A DNA stretch of 64,000 nt from Erwinia sp. SLM-02 (GTDB lineage Bacteria; Pseudomonadota; Gammaproteobacteria; Enterobacterales; Enterobacteriaceae). A model generated the notes under the pieces. It made no database searches and was not told the DNA's origin. It saw only the letters and a list, made by a program, of their open reading frames with translations. Below, one piece after another: positions 51,858 to 60,747 of this stretch; position 1 is the first letter of the stretch, and each line of letters opens with the position of its first letter. The stretch lies in the NCBI RefSeq assembly GCF_037450285.1, contig NZ_JAQISN010000003.1, positions 124,001 through 188,000 on the forward strand, in the 5' to 3' direction. The position numbers were made by a program, and so were the translations under genes.

Positions 51858-52274
51858 ATGTTTAATAAAATAGGGGTGCTTGCTTCAATTTGCACAGTTT
51901 TAGGTTTTTTAGTGACCATTTATACAATGACGCCATATTCAAATAGTGCTGAAGTAAGCCAGCATATTGAAGGCAGTGGAAATGTCGTTTTGGGAGGGAA
52001 TAACTCAACTATTAATGTGAATAACGGTAGAGGTGATATACAGCCAAAAGTTCTTGTTTTAAATAAAAGTACGCCGATTTTATCTGTGCCAGAAATTTTT
52101 GCTGCAGCAGAAAAGAATAAGATTTTTTGCTATGGTATTGAAGGTGATGAAGTTAAACTCACAGGAAAGTCGGAGGATAACATTGGTACAGTAATGAAAG
52201 AGGTGCAGATTTTAAACTCGGAATGTATAAATAAGCTGGGGTGGGTTGTGATCTCTTCTCTTTCATATAGGTGA
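51858..52274 (+). CDS. Small membrane-anchored protein with a GNN-rich turn motif
   Basis: A 138-residue protein with one N-terminal membrane helix (IGVLASICTVLGFLVTIYTM). It is followed by a beta-turn-like motif (IEGSGNVVLGGNNSTINVNN) and a small soluble domain with two cysteines (IFCYGIEGDE and NSECINKL). AAGGAGG lies six bases before the ATG. The gene directly follows the XRE regulator. The glycine/asparagine motif recurs in many small membrane proteins of unknown function. No function is proposed. Confidence 0.65.
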   Translation: MFNKIGVLASICTVLGFLVTIYTMTPYSNSAEVSQHIEGSGNVVLGGNNSTINVNNGRGDIQPKVLVLNKSTPILSVPEIFAAAEKNKIFCYGIEGDEVKLTGKSEDNIGTVMKEVQILNSECINKLGWVVISSLSYR

Positions 52275-53061
52275 TTTAGTCTGTGATTTTTCGGTGAATT
52301 CGATAATTTATCTCCATGGGATAGAAATCGTTTACGCCAGTAGGGTAACTTCTAGTTGAATTGTGCGATTCAACAACTACCTTTATCCTGGCTTGAACGC
52401 GATTCAAGCATAATCGACTTCAGTCTGACTAAATATTCTGGTTGTCAGAATGTTTTCGGTTAAATAATTCTGCATTATCCAGCTTAGTACATAATAATTG
52501 GAGAAAATTATTTTTTATTAATGCACCAGGCCTTGAGTCTGTACCGGACACTTTTCAGCACCGTTAACTCACTTTAGTTAAGACATTCCTGACCCAGGAC
52601 TTTCTGCTCTAAAGGCGAAACACTGCGTTATTTCTTGCCCCGCGTAAAACGTGGCATCGAAGATATCCAGCCAGTAACACGCGCCAGGTAGGGATACTCC
52701 ATTCCTGCCTGCTTAAGGAAAAAATAATTTTTGTTTCACGTCGTCAACTATGGATTGAAGTCTGAATATCACAGCTTGGGTGAATGGGAGAAAATTCTGA
52801 TGAAAAGAGTTCTACACTCTTTCTGGCTAAGGATTACGGTATGCCACTGCATCATACAACCCAGAGTGCTTTTCTTTATTCTGTGTCAATTGCGATAGCC
52901 CTCATAGCAGGTATTATTTTGCGTATTACACTACAAAACTGAATTTTTCTAAGTATTTTTCTCTATGGCAACATCTTTTCCGAGGGCTTCATAACTAACA
53001 CTAACTTCTCTCAAACTGCCGCTTGTATCTGGTCGGTGTGACCCTGACCAAAAAACCCTCA
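52275..53061. other. Long AT-rich spacer before the fimbrial operon end
   Basis: A 787-base spacer without a gene of normal size. A 33-codon membrane-peptide ORF lies at 52841-52942 and the fimbrial terminator at its right end. No insertion-sequence ends or RNA genes were recognised. Confidence 0.5.
52841..52942 (+). CDS. Possible small membrane protein of 33 residues
   Basis: MPLHHTTQSAFLYSVSIAIA followed by LIAGIILRITLQN is a single clear membrane helix with polar ends. AAGGA lies seven bases before the ATG. Too short for ordinary gene calling. The helix and ribosome site make it credible, but there is no conservation evidence from this window. Confidence 0.4.
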   Translation: MPLHHTTQSAFLYSVSIAIALIAGIILRITLQN

Positions 53062-53075
53062 TCAAAGTTTAGGGT
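53050..53075 (-). terminator. Terminator of the fimbrial operon
   Basis: Read leftward, ACCCT and AGGGT pair around an 11-base loop, followed by TTTTTTGG. The first arm is inside the last codons of the tip gene. Confidence 0.65.
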
Positions 53076-54333
53076 CAATAATCACCGTCACGGCTCCCCG
53101 GTAAGTATCAGGGCGGGTTTTCAGCATGGTATCTACGTCTTTCTGACTGACCAGAAAATCAATATGACCTGCCCGGTTCTGACCGTATGAATTAGATACA
53201 AAAATGTTCTTATTCAGATCCTTACTCGTGGCCAGCCGTCTTTTAGATACCGTTGAGCCAGTTGATACATCCAGAATGTTTTGCGGCAGCGTCAGCAGGC
53301 TCTGCACGGGGACCGTTTGTGAGGGGGTGTTATCGCTTCTCAGTGCGCAGTCCTGGCCGCTTTGATGTTCACACTGTACGTAAACCGTGAAAGCGCCGGA
53401 GCTGGTAAGGTTGAAACGGCTTCTGCCGCTTAGCTCCGGCGTGATGCGGGTAATCATCCAGCGTTCCCAGTTGGCAGCGCCCTCATCCGCCGAGCATACT
53501 TTCCCGGAAGCGCAGGGCTGCAGGGAAACCTGCTGATCCTCTGCCGTGGTGGTGAGTTTAAGCTCGTGATTAACGTTCAGGGAGAAATTGACTCTCAGCA
53601 TCGAGTCGGACGCATCCCATTTGTTGCCAAAACTGATATTCCCGTCAGGCCCGATGGACCAGTCTACGTAACCTGTATATTCACCGGGTTCAAGCAGTAA
53701 CGGGCTGACCGTGATTAACTTATATCGAATAATTATATCTTTAAGCTTTGAGGATGATATATCCCGGCTTGCCAGGGTATTTAGTTTAAAACAATTTCCC
53801 CCACTGACCGTCCAGCCCCATCTGTACGTTGTGTTCGAAGAGCCATCCCCGCTACCTACTGATGAACTACCGTTAGCACTGTAGCAGGTGGTGTTCTTTG
53901 AGGGATAAACAAAGGATCCATTCTCCCAACCTTTCACGCCACCGCCGGTAAGTTGGGTCCAGGCGGCGTGAAAATGTGTTATCTCAAATTTAGCCTGAAT
54001 GGTCTGCCCGCTCGTTGAATTAACCAGCGTTACCGGTGTATTTTTCGGAAGGCTTAAAAAAAAATTATTTTTTGGCGTTGAATCGGAAGCCCTGAGTATG
54101 CCATTTCCCTTAAGCGTTAAATTTTTGATATCGACACTTTTTGCGTCACCCGTACAATATATAGGCCAGCTTTTACAAAACCCGGCCTCCGGCGTGGTGA
54201 TGGTGAAACTGTTATTTTCCGGATTCGTCGCGGATGGGGCATAAAATGCCGTGATATCCAGGCTGGCCGCTGTCGCCGTCAGGCTCCCTGCCGCCAGCAT
54301 CATGCTCGCCAGCAGGGTTAAGGGGTTCTTCAT
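53062..54333 (-). CDS. cblD: Alpha-fimbria tip adhesin (CfaE/CblD family)
   Basis: Minor tip subunit of class 5 (CFA/I, Cbl) fimbriae, 423 residues. A signal peptide ends at TATA-A near residue 22. The N-terminal adhesin domain has paired cysteines (GFCKSWPIYCTG, TTCYSANG, GNCFKLN). The C-terminal pilin-like domain (from about 250) includes CASGKVCSADEG and EHQSGQDC, ending in a donor-type strand (YRGAVTVIIDPKL). The gene overlaps the usher stop by four bases and is the last of the operon, as in cfaABCE. The receptor is unknown. Confidence 0.88.
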   Translation of the reverse strand: MKNPLTLLASMMLAAGSLTATAASLDITAFYAPSATNPENNSFTITTPEAGFCKSWPIYCTGDAKSVDIKNLTLKGNGILRASDSTPKNNFFLSLPKNTPVTLVNSTSGQTIQAKFEITHFHAAWTQLTGGGVKGWENGSFVYPSKNTTCYSANGSSSVGSGDGSSNTTYRWGWTVSGGNCFKLNTLASRDISSSKLKDIIIRYKLITVSPLLLEPGEYTGYVDWSIGPDGNISFGNKWDASDSMLRVNFSLNVNHELKLTTTAEDQQVSLQPCASGKVCSADEGAANWERWMITRITPELSGRSRFNLTSSGAFTVYVQCEHQSGQDCALRSDNTPSQTVPVQSLLTLPQNILDVSTGSTVSKRRLATSKDLNKNIFVSNSYGQNRAGHIDFLVSQKDVDTMLKTRPDTYRGAVTVIIDPKL

Positions 54334-56750
54334 TTTTTCTCTCCTTTACGGGGGGGACCACACCTTACGGCGCTGATAAACTGCACTTTATTACCGTTAT
54401 CCATTGCTGCGGGCAGCCCACAGCTCAGCGCCGGCTGTCCTTTATCCTCTCTGACGGTCAGGGTGCGGTTTGCGGTGCCGGAGTCCAGCGTCAGCACGCC
54501 CTCGGCATTAATAACGCTGCCGGCAACGTCGCTGCTTACGTAGCGGTTTTTCAGCACGTTTCCGCGTTCGTCCAGCAACATTCCCACAATGGTGAAGGTT
54601 TTCACTGCCGTCACCTTGATGTACTTCACGCTGCCGCGCCTCATCTGTATGTTTTCCTGCGTCGGGAATACCTGCACGTTTTCCCCTCCGCTGGCCGAAA
54701 ACTGCACCGTGTTCTTTTTCCACAGCTCTGCCGGAACGATGTTGCGGCCCGGCTTCAGGCGCGTTTCGCTCATAGAACCGGAGGCAATGATGCCGGCGGT
54801 ATCAGCATCCGAATCCACGTCAACAATCAGCGCTGATTCCATGCCGCGGCTGGTATTTCCGTTTACGGATACCGCCTTGCCACCGCCCATAACCAGAACC
54901 TGGCTCAGGTTGCCGCCGGCGGTGTTTGAACGGCCCTGCGTATTGTGTTGCAGATAGGCATCACCGCTGACGGATGGCGTATCTACGGTAGCGTTACCGC
55001 TGATGACGGTATTCCCGGGGCTGTACGATACGCTGCTCCCCAGCGAGCGGATAATCCCGTCATCCCCGGGCTGCCACTGATAAGCCAGGCTGGAATAACT
55101 CTGATTCTGGTTCATGCCGGTTTCCGCGGAAATTGAGTGGCGGGCCGCGGGGGCAAGCGAGATACTCACGCCAAAAGACAGACCGTAGTTGCGACGACGG
55201 CTGTTAAATCCGGGAGTATCGTACGCACTGAGTCTGAAATTCATTTCTCGCCCCGCCAGGTTGGCCAGCGTGGTCACCGAGATGTCCGTACCCACGCCTT
55301 TACGCCAGGCGGTTTTCATATACTGCCCGTTAACGATCAGCGATGTTGACCACGGCAGCCGCAATGCCAGGCTGCTGCCCCAGGTATCGCCCTGCTGACG
55401 TGATGACGTGATGCGGCCGTAAATATCTGCGGTGGTCGAGCGCCAGAACAGACTGGCTGACCCGCCGCCGGGAATATTGCGGTAGTAGCGGATGTCGGTA
55501 TTCCGCTCTGCCTGATACTCTGTTCTGCCCTGCGAGTACTGCGCGAAAAGCGTGTCATTCGGCGAAAGGGTAATGTTGGCCCGCGTCCTGACCTGATGCT
55601 CTTTTTCTGCTACCGCGCCGCCAATCCCGAGAATGGCTCGGGGATGTGCCAGTAATTCTATGCCGCCACCGGCAGCAACCGGGTTCCCCTCTCTCGACGT
55701 GGCATTGCCGGTCGTCAGCATTTTGCGCAGGCCACTCCAGATATTTGTCCGCCAGCGCCGGTTCGGGTTACCCCAGCCCTGGGGCTTGTAAATCTGTGCC
55801 TGCTGCGTATCTACCGTCTGACCGTTTTCGATAATTTTGATCGTGATGTCGTAGATACCTCCCGGCAGCTGACGCGTGTCCAGGGCCTGTACGCCGGCCT
55901 GCAGCTGCTGGGTACGGATAAGCCGTCCCTCACGCCAGACTTCGGCGACGGACTGATTACGACCGGTGACATAAACCGGCCAGGCGCTGACGTTGTCTGT
56001 CCCTGTCAGCAGCGCATCAGAGGTTCCCCACATGGCTCCGATAACGGTATCGTAGCCAAAACCGGAAGCCTGCACGTTGCCCGTATCACTGTCAGGGGAG
56101 AAAAAACCCAGCCGGAAAAAGCTGCCGCTAAGTTCTTTCTGGGTGAACAACTCATACAGGCTGGAATTGCTGTAGTGATATCTTCCCGCCGATCCCGAGG
56201 ACTGAAAGGAGGCTTTCTGGCTCCAGCCCGCAAATGAGGTGGTTACGGAGGAATTAATTCCCCAGTTTCGTGTGGATGCCGCGTGGGTTAATGACGCATC
56301 ATTGTACATAATCACCCCACCTGGCGTGTCCTCCTGCATATCTATGTATGCGCTGCCGATCCGGGCCGTTTCGTAGTCTGCGGTATAAATTTTCAGCGCA
56401 GAGTTATCCAGTCTGTACTGAAGTTCCATCAGGCCGGAAGGGCAGTTTTTCTCGCATTTTCCCGTCGGAACGCCCTGCGCCAGAATGCCCGCCCAGAGCG
56501 TACGCGCATCCGGGTCCGAATCCGCTGCATCATCAAATGTGCGAAGCAGGCGAACGTTCCCGTCCTCTTTCAGGGAAATGACTGCATCAAATAAGCGGGC
56601 ATCGTTAAGGTAAACCTGCACCACAAGCTCGGCGTCGTAGAAATACTGCCTGAAGTCCTGGGGCAGGCCGTGCATATTCACGGCCTGTGCCCTGGCCTCA
56701 ACAGGCGCTATCAGCGGTAACAAAGTCAGAGCAAGAAGACATTTTTTCAT
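54330..56750 (-). CDS. cblC: Alpha-fimbria outer-membrane usher (CfaC/CblC family)
   Basis: Outer-membrane assembly channel of class 5 fimbriae, 806 residues. A signal peptide (LLALTLLPLIAPVEARA-Q) is followed by the N-terminal chaperone-binding domain, a beta-barrel with repeated aromatic strands, and a C-terminal domain with the conserved cysteines CGLPAAMDNGNK and VRCGPP. The frame is open to a TTG at 56792, but MKKCLLALTL at 56750 is a normal signal start. The ATG lies directly after the T-run of a hairpin (see 56751) with no clear ribosome site, so its translation may be limited. Confidence 0.9.
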   Translation of the reverse strand: MKKCLLALTLLPLIAPVEARAQAVNMHGLPQDFRQYFYDAELVVQVYLNDARLFDAVISLKEDGNVRLLRTFDDAADSDPDARTLWAGILAQGVPTGKCEKNCPSGLMELQYRLDNSALKIYTADYETARIGSAYIDMQEDTPGGVIMYNDASLTHAASTRNWGINSSVTTSFAGWSQKASFQSSGSAGRYHYSNSSLYELFTQKELSGSFFRLGFFSPDSDTGNVQASGFGYDTVIGAMWGTSDALLTGTDNVSAWPVYVTGRNQSVAEVWREGRLIRTQQLQAGVQALDTRQLPGGIYDITIKIIENGQTVDTQQAQIYKPQGWGNPNRRWRTNIWSGLRKMLTTGNATSREGNPVAAGGGIELLAHPRAILGIGGAVAEKEHQVRTRANITLSPNDTLFAQYSQGRTEYQAERNTDIRYYRNIPGGGSASLFWRSTTADIYGRITSSRQQGDTWGSSLALRLPWSTSLIVNGQYMKTAWRKGVGTDISVTTLANLAGREMNFRLSAYDTPGFNSRRRNYGLSFGVSISLAPAARHSISAETGMNQNQSYSSLAYQWQPGDDGIIRSLGSSVSYSPGNTVISGNATVDTPSVSGDAYLQHNTQGRSNTAGGNLSQVLVMGGGKAVSVNGNTSRGMESALIVDVDSDADTAGIIASGSMSETRLKPGRNIVPAELWKKNTVQFSASGGENVQVFPTQENIQMRRGSVKYIKVTAVKTFTIVGMLLDERGNVLKNRYVSSDVAGSVINAEGVLTLDSGTANRTLTVREDKGQPALSCGLPAAMDNGNKVQFISAVRCGPPRKGEKK

Positions 56751-56779
56751 AAAAAAAGCTGCCACAATCCTGTGACAGC
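56751..56779 (-). terminator. Attenuator-like hairpin between pilin and usher genes
   Basis: Read leftward, GCTGTCACA and TGTGGCAGC pair (one wobble) around GGAT. Seven T follow, then the usher ATG at once. A partial terminator here would keep pilin far above usher, as expected for fimbriae. Confidence 0.8.
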
Positions 56780-56829
56780 CTCCGTCAGTCAAAAACAGGT
56801 GTTTTTATAACGTTGCCTTACCGTTCACT

Positions 56830-57354
56830 TTATTTGTCGATAGCGGGTTCAAAAATCATTGCCACGCTGCCGGTGAATGAACCGCTAACGGTCAGGGAGG
56901 CTTCATCATCCTGCATAATTTTCAGTGCAGTACGTCCGCCGGTTTTGGCTGCATCTTCGCTGACCACGGTGGTTGCCGTTTTGCTGAGTGCGACATTGTT
57001 AAACGTCACCGCCAGCGGGATGATATCCGAACCGTTAGACAGCTGTGGTTTACCGTCAGCGCTCAGGTTACCGGTCAGAGTGGCCTGGATAGCCCCTGCC
57101 GTATTTTTGTACTGGAACTGTTTTTCAAAGGTCTGAAGTTTTTGGGTTGCGATGTCGTAACCCATGTTCTGTGTCCGATCGATCCAGCCTGAATCCACCG
57201 GAATAACATGGAAGCTGTCGGTCGGTACCTCGGCTGACAGGTTGATGGTGTAGCTCTGGGAGTCAGCGGCATGGGCTGCTGTGCCCCCCAGAACCGCACA
57301 GGAAACCAGTGCAGTGACCAGCGCTTTATTCAGAGCAGACAGATTGCGTTTCAT
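56830..57354 (-). CDS. cblA: Alpha-fimbria major pilin (CfaB/CblA family)
   Basis: Structural subunit of the fimbrial shaft, 174 residues. A signal peptide ends AAHA-A near residue 29. The mature N-terminus (DSQSYTINLSAEVPTDSFHV) is the donor strand, typical of CFA/I-type pilins, which lack the usual disulfide. I see no cysteine in the mature chain. The C-terminus is the strand ASLTVSGSFTGSVAMIFEPA. It lies between chaperone and usher, as in cblBACD. Confidence 0.93.
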   Translation of the reverse strand: MKRNLSALNKALVTALVSCAVLGGTAAHAADSQSYTINLSAEVPTDSFHVIPVDSGWIDRTQNMGYDIATQKLQTFEKQFQYKNTAGAIQATLTGNLSADGKPQLSNGSDIIPLAVTFNNVALSKTATTVVSEDAAKTGGRTALKIMQDDEASLTVSGSFTGSVAMIFEPAIDK

Positions 57355-57423
57355 TTTAAAAATCCTTAAGAGTTGAAATAATCCATGAGTTGTTAAGTTA
57401 ATACTTAACGTTAGTTCCGGGTG

Positions 57424-58185
57424 TTAATACTCCAATTCCCGTTTGTTGTTTCCCTCAATGAGAGTGAAATTTGTTTTAAATCCGGCCTTCTTTTTCACGA
57501 TATATGTGCGTCCAGGAAGAATAAATTCCCGGGTCGCGGTGCTGCAGTCCGTATTAGCGGATTTGCATTGCCGGATGTTATCCAGAGATATCGTGGCGTT
57601 ACCGTTGTTTCTGACCCTGACTTCAGCTGCGGAGGCACTATCCATCACGGTGTTAAACACCGGTTTTCCGGGCTGGACAATAACAATCGTGCCGTAACCG
57701 GTCAGGACATTCAGCCCGGCTCTCAGCGTCGTTTTACGATATTCACTGGCTGCATTTTTACTCAGCCCGAAGCCGTCACTTTCTTCCGGCATGACAGGGG
57801 TGAATCGGACGCGAAAGTACCTTTCTTTATCCCGCTCGCCGGGCCAGAGAATGCGTACTGCCTGAAAACCACCCGGTGGAATAATAAGGCGCAGAGGCGT
57901 CACTATCAGTCTGTTTTTCTCCAGGCTGTTGCCGCTTAACTCTTTTTGCGGTGATTCTTCCTGTGCGTTTTTAATACCCGGATTCACTTCCAGTATCTCA
58001 ACGCGGACGAACGCCGTAGAATCGCCGGTATTGTAAATGCGCTTGGTCATATTCTGCGTGTCCGGCATCAGGACATCGTACATACTGCCGATGCCAATAA
58101 CCGGCGTGGCGGTTGCCGGTGACATAGCAGCAAAAGAAAAAATGCAGGCGCTGGCAAAACCTGAAATGCACTTAAATAGTTTCAT
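57424..58185 (-). CDS. cblB: Alpha-fimbria periplasmic chaperone (CfaA/CblB family)
   Basis: Periplasmic chaperone that caps pilin subunits by donor-strand complementation, 253 residues. A signal peptide (FSFAAMSPATA-T) is followed by two immunoglobulin-like domains. Visible family segments are NRLIVTPLRLIIPPGGFQAV (the G1-strand region), RYFRVRFTPVMPEE and the second-domain VRNNGNATISLDN. Cysteines in RQCKSANTDC could pair. It is the first gene of the operon, whose promoter should lie in the AT-rich region from 58186 onward. Confidence 0.93.
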   Translation of the reverse strand: MKLFKCISGFASACIFSFAAMSPATATPVIGIGSMYDVLMPDTQNMTKRIYNTGDSTAFVRVEILEVNPGIKNAQEESPQKELSGNSLEKNRLIVTPLRLIIPPGGFQAVRILWPGERDKERYFRVRFTPVMPEESDGFGLSKNAASEYRKTTLRAGLNVLTGYGTIVIVQPGKPVFNTVMDSASAAEVRVRNNGNATISLDNIRQCKSANTDCSTATREFILPGRTYIVKKKAGFKTNFTLIEGNNKRELEY

Positions 58186-58912
58186 AAATATGATTCACTT
58201 TTCTCAGAAATTAATCTGGTTAATGATTCAGCATCCGACAGCGGGTGAAGCTACGCCACCGGATGAACGGTAAATAAATTTAGTAATGATTTTTTTCCAA
58301 CAGCAGGCATCACTGGCAGAATGAATTTTTTCAAACTCGCCATGGGTGATTTTAAAATTAAAAGCAACTCCGCTGCGTCAGACCAATTTCGCCAGATATC
58401 AGCGTGCCGACAGAGCACGCAGCCGGGAACGCCCAATAAAATCGGCTGCGGATATAAGATTAGTTATAATATTTCGCTTTCACCTGAAAGCGTTGGCTCA
58501 GGCCATGACACAGTAAGGAATCAGTATATATCAATTCACCAGTGGATAGTTTTCTACAGTAAATAACTGGACTTAATTATCTACAAATTGAAATGTACGT
58601 CAATATTTATCAATTTATTAACAATTATCATTAAAACTAATTAAAGTTAGTTAAATTCCCATTAGTCATTTTTCGCGTCAAAGTGAAGAAAGAGAGATAA
58701 GTTAAAAAACACCTATAGTTCAATGAGTAAGCGTTTTTTATAGATAATGGTAATTAAACGAGATGTTAAAAAAGCCCACAAAGCAGTGGGCAATAAAAAA
58801 AGAGAACATTTCAACCTGTGTTCTCGTTTAGGGTTTGTTTAGGTTGGTAACGTATTTTTAACTTAAATTTTTTATTTTTTTAACTAAGCAACTGTTTTTC
58901 CCGCCCGGGACC
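58186..58912. promoter_or_regulatory. AT-rich upstream region of the fimbrial operon
   Basis: More than 700 bases with no credible gene. They are strongly AT-rich from about 58530 to 58900, as is usual for H-NS-silenced fimbrial promoters. Tandem leftward terminators at 58768-58825 isolate the region from transcription arriving from the right. Exact promoter boxes were not assigned. Confidence 0.5.
58768..58825 (-). terminator. Two tandem leftward terminators
   Basis: Read leftward, GAGAACA/TGTTCTC around a ten-base loop is followed by seven T (stem 58802-58825). Next comes GCCCAC/GTGGGC around a six-base loop with six T (stem 58774-58791). Both are standard. Their presence implies a leftward transcript from the small ORFs to the right. 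Confidence 0.85.
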
Positions 58913-59107
58913 TCAGCGATGCAGGTTAATCCCGACGTTCCATGATTTTAGTACGGCGATGATCTGGTGTCCTGTCAACGGGGCCATACGCAGAGTAATC
59001 GTCCTGTCGTTAAGTATGTCAGTGTATTCTCTTGTTACCCTGTCATTTGATACGCATCCAAATTGGATGTCAGGTAAATAAATCAGATCGTGATTATGCT
59101 GACTCAC
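58913..59107 (-). CDS. Possible small ORF of 64 residues
   Basis: Not recognised. GTG start, MSQHNHDLIYLPDIQFGCVS followed by a segment ending APLTGHQIIAVLKSWNVGIN. It ends about 90 bases before two tandem terminators, which supports transcription of this strand. The ribosome site is poor. It could be a gene fragment. Confidence 0.3.
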   Translation of the reverse strand: MSQHNHDLIYLPDIQFGCVSNDRVTREYTDILNDRTITLRMAPLTGHQIIAVLKSWNVGINLHR

Positions 59108-59157
59108 CTAATTCAAAACTTTTTATTTATCATCGTAAGTGCTCCCCAATGAGCCGC

Positions 59158-59415
59158 CTACTGTAAAGCCTGAGCATGGAGATGTTGAGCCTGCAACGGC
59201 AGCGGAGTCGGCAGCAGCTTATTGAATTTTGGCACTCCCCCCATTGAAATCCTTTTGCCGTGTATGTCGTCGTTTTCAAGTCCACCCACGATACGGAATC
59301 GACCCGCATATTTACCGCAGGTCATCTGATGGCCTTCGCATGCTATGTCTCTGCTAAAGTGTTGATGATCTTTAGATCCATCAATACCCCACGTGTCAGG
59401 CATTAACCGAGCCAT
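59158..59415 (-). CDS. Possible PAAR-like small ORF, perhaps truncated or frameshifted
   Basis: An 85-residue ORF: MARLMPDTWGIDGSKDHQHF, then ACEGHQMTCGKYAGRFRIVG and ENDDIHGKRISMGG. The spacing of the GHQMTCG / RFRIVGG / GKRISMGG pieces resembles a PAAR spike-tip domain, but the expected C-terminal half is missing. In the +1 frame after about 59240 a cysteine-rich stretch (SCCRLRCRCRLNIS) follows, hinting at a frameshift. There is no ribosome site, and the likeness is by eye only. Confidence 0.3.
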   Translation of the reverse strand: MARLMPDTWGIDGSKDHQHFSRDIACEGHQMTCGKYAGRFRIVGGLENDDIHGKRISMGGVPKFNKLLPTPLPLQAQHLHAQALQ

Positions 59416-59569
59416 TATTATTTTTTGCGCATTAGCTTTTTCAGATTTGTTCTTTTACTCGCCCTTTTATAAAGAGCAGGATAATTATCCTGTTAATACG
59501 GATCCCCGCATTCAACTGATTATCCCATTTCACCCGGTTACCCACCGCTCTCTCGAAGGTGCTGTAATA

Positions 59570-60733
59570 ATGACAATGAAGATTGCCGTTGTGGGCTTAG
59601 GCGCAGTTGGCTGCGCCACCTTACTCGCGCTGTCGCGTAAAGGTTTTGCCGTAGAAGGTTTTGAACAGTTCCGCGTGGGTAACGATATCGGCGCATCCGG
59701 TGGAAAAACGCGACAGCACCGGCTGATTTACGGCGAGGGAGCCGCCTACACCTCCTTACTGCTGAGAGCCAGCGAACTCTGGCAGCAGCTGGAGCAGGAA
59801 CAGCAGACGCAGCTATTTTATGGCGGCGGATTTTTAACTCTCGGCACGCCAGACAGCCCCTGGTTTCAGGCGGTGGAAAAATCTGCCCGGCAGCAGGCGC
59901 TGCCCTATGAACGCCTCACGCGTCAGGACGTTAACCAGCGTTTTCCCCGACTTAATGTTGATGCCGATGAAGAGGGCATCTTCGATCCTGCCGGCGGGAT
60001 CTTGCTGACCCATGAGCTGCTCCTCGCGTCGGCCGCGCAGGCGGAAGCGCTGGGCGCGAAAGTGCATGAGCACACGGTTGTCAGCGCGATAACCGCGCAG
60101 GGCGGGCAGGTATCGCTGACGATTAACGGCGAGGTACGCCAGTTTGACCGGGTGGTGGTCACCACCGGGGCATGGAGCAAAACGCTGCTTCCCGAGCTGC
60201 CGGTTAAATCGCGCCGGCTGGGCGTGAGTTTCCATATCGGGAAGGCGGAGGGCTTTGACAGCGTCTCGTTCCCGCCGACGATGCGGGTCTCTGCCGGGCG
60301 GGCAATGTGGAATACCCAGCCGCTGCCAGATGGCAAAAACTTTAAGTTTTTCATCGGTGATGCGGAGTTCAATGAAGAGCACGACGCGCAGCTGGTCGCG
60401 ACAGAGGCAAGCGACAGCCTCACGCCCACGCTCTATGCGCGCATCGACGGCCATATTGCGGAGGCGGTTAACGGTGCGCACCGCACCATCGTCGGCGGCG
60501 GTACGTGGCCGGAAGCTTACACCTTCGATCAGGCGCCGCTGCTGGGTGAGCTGCCCAGCCATCCGCATGTGTTCGTCGGCATCGGCCTGTCGGGACACGG
60601 CTTCAAAATGGCGCCGGCGCTGGGCGAGCTGCTGGCACAGGCGATGGCCGGTGACATCCGGCTTGAGCGCGACTGGCCCCTGTTTTCTCCGGTTCGGCAG
60701 TTCGCCGAGCCTTTGGCTGCATACTCTCGTTAA
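59570..60733 (+). CDS. FAD-dependent amine/amino-acid oxidase (MSOX/SolA-like)
   Basis: Predicted flavin oxidase of the DAO family close to monomeric sarcosine oxidase and N-methyltryptophan oxidase SolA, 387 residues. The FAD dinucleotide motif VVGLGAVGCATLLALSRKGF is at the N-terminus. The family RQHRLIYGEG and GLSGHGFKMAPALGELLAQA segments are present. The cysteine that carries covalent FAD in MSOX is not seen in the matching stretch (VGGGTWPEAYTFDQAPLLGE). The start at 59570 is chosen because the flavin strand begins there, with an ATG two codons later as alternative. It heads an amino-acid uptake operon, so its substrate is probably imported by it. Confidence 0.82.
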   Translation: MTMKIAVVGLGAVGCATLLALSRKGFAVEGFEQFRVGNDIGASGGKTRQHRLIYGEGAAYTSLLLRASELWQQLEQEQQTQLFYGGGFLTLGTPDSPWFQAVEKSARQQALPYERLTRQDVNQRFPRLNVDADEEGIFDPAGGILLTHELLLASAAQAEALGAKVHEHTVVSAITAQGGQVSLTINGEVRQFDRVVVTTGAWSKTLLPELPVKSRRLGVSFHIGKAEGFDSVSFPPTMRVSAGRAMWNTQPLPDGKNFKFFIGDAEFNEEHDAQLVATEASDSLTPTLYARIDGHIAEAVNGAHRTIVGGGTWPEAYTFDQAPLLGELPSHPHVFVGIGLSGHGFKMAPALGELLAQAMAGDIRLERDWPLFSPVRQFAEPLAAYSR

Positions 60734-60747
60734 AATCCAGGAAACCC

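Noticed and set aside
52275..53061. Possible insertion-sequence remnant in the long spacer
   Set aside because: No transposase frame, terminal inverted repeats or target duplications could be recognised by eye.
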